Assembly: GCA_027919835.1 (NCBI GenBank)
Contig: JANVFP010000015.1
Coordinates: 1,178,001-1,242,000 of the forward strand
Source of the DNA: Lentinula raphanica
Lineage: Eukaryota > Basidiomycota > Agaricomycetes > Agaricales > Omphalotaceae
Direction: 5' to 3'
Length of the DNA: 64,000 nt
Both the position numbers and the translations under genes were made by a program. Below the pieces are notes generated by a model, which worked only from the letters and a program-made list of their open reading frames with translations, was not told the origin of the DNA and searched no databases. Below are positions 63,771 through 64,000 of this stretch, piece after piece. How positions within the stretch are numbered: position 1 is the first letter of the stretch; each line of letters opens with the position of its first letter.

Positions 63771-64000
63771 CCTGAGCTGATTCAAGGTACGAGCTACTAG
63801 GCTCGATGATCAACGAACGAGCGGGGGTTGGGGTTGCTATCAAAGTTGTTGCAAAAACAGGCTGGTACTGTTCTGCTGTGATTTGTATAGTCCTAAATAT
63901 AGAAAAGATAGTGTGTCGGCTCGGTGAGAATCGATGAACTCTCATCGACATCCGCAGGTGAGTGTATTTTACAAGTGACGGTATCCTCGCTGACTGACAA
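63771..64000. repeat. 3' flank of copy g and start of another R2 block
   Basis: A variant 3' motif (63851-63890, AGGCTGGTACTGTTCTGCTG) follows the gene. From about 63945 CCGCAGGTGAGTGTATTTTAC resembles the start of block R2 at 48020, so the array probably continues past the window. Confidence 0.5.

Overview
The window looks like nuclear DNA of a filamentous basidiomycete (Agaricomycetes, probably Agaricales; this is a judgement from gene content, not a database match). The genes are broken by many introns of about 50-70 bp with GT/AG ends. The families are typical of mushrooms: a basidiomycete-type sesquiterpene synthase, a DUF6534-like membrane protein, MYND-finger proteins, a chromodomain Ty3/gypsy element and a UBN2-type Ty1/copia element. 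No prokaryotic features, tRNA, rRNA or CRISPR were seen.

Layout. 1-4.5 kb: the 3' part of a GH79 glycoside hydrolase with a hydrophobic C-terminal tail, then a La-type RNA-binding protein with an RGG tail. 4.9-14.2 kb: a candidate terpenoid cluster of aldehyde dehydrogenase, cytochrome P450, sesquiterpene synthase and MFS transporter, so scaffold formation, oxidation and export genes sit together. 14.6-28 kb: ordinary genes, namely a gamma-glutamylcyclotransferase-like protein, a seven-helix membrane protein, an F-box/LRR-like protein with a possible frameshift, a MYND protein and two conserved-looking unknowns. 28.2-41.0 kb: a full-length chromovirus (gypsy) with LTRs that look identical, whose gag is split by a full-length copia element with matching LTRs and an uninterrupted 1,482-codon ORF. 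Both carry perfect 5-bp target duplications. The gypsy gag-pol junction carries what looks like a complete -1 ribosomal frameshift signal. 41.6-43.4 kb: a second, different MYND protein.

43.8-64 kb is the most unusual part. It is a tandem array of a small secreted protein family: six intact genes, one frameshifted pseudogene and one eroded relic. Every copy carries (or, in the two broken copies, keeps traces of) the same promoter and 5' leader, a nearly fixed signal peptide, a short variable pro-like region ending in a conserved Arg-Gly, a tiny second exon (one gene has two internal exons) and a strongly diverged helical C-terminal domain. Most copies also share a 3' hairpin motif. Between the genes lie large, decayed direct repeats of the same duplication units, and the array runs off the right edge. 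Conserved control and export sequences fused to fast-diverging mature proteins suggest a diversifying secreted (effector-, adhesin- or recognition-like) family that I do not recognise as described.
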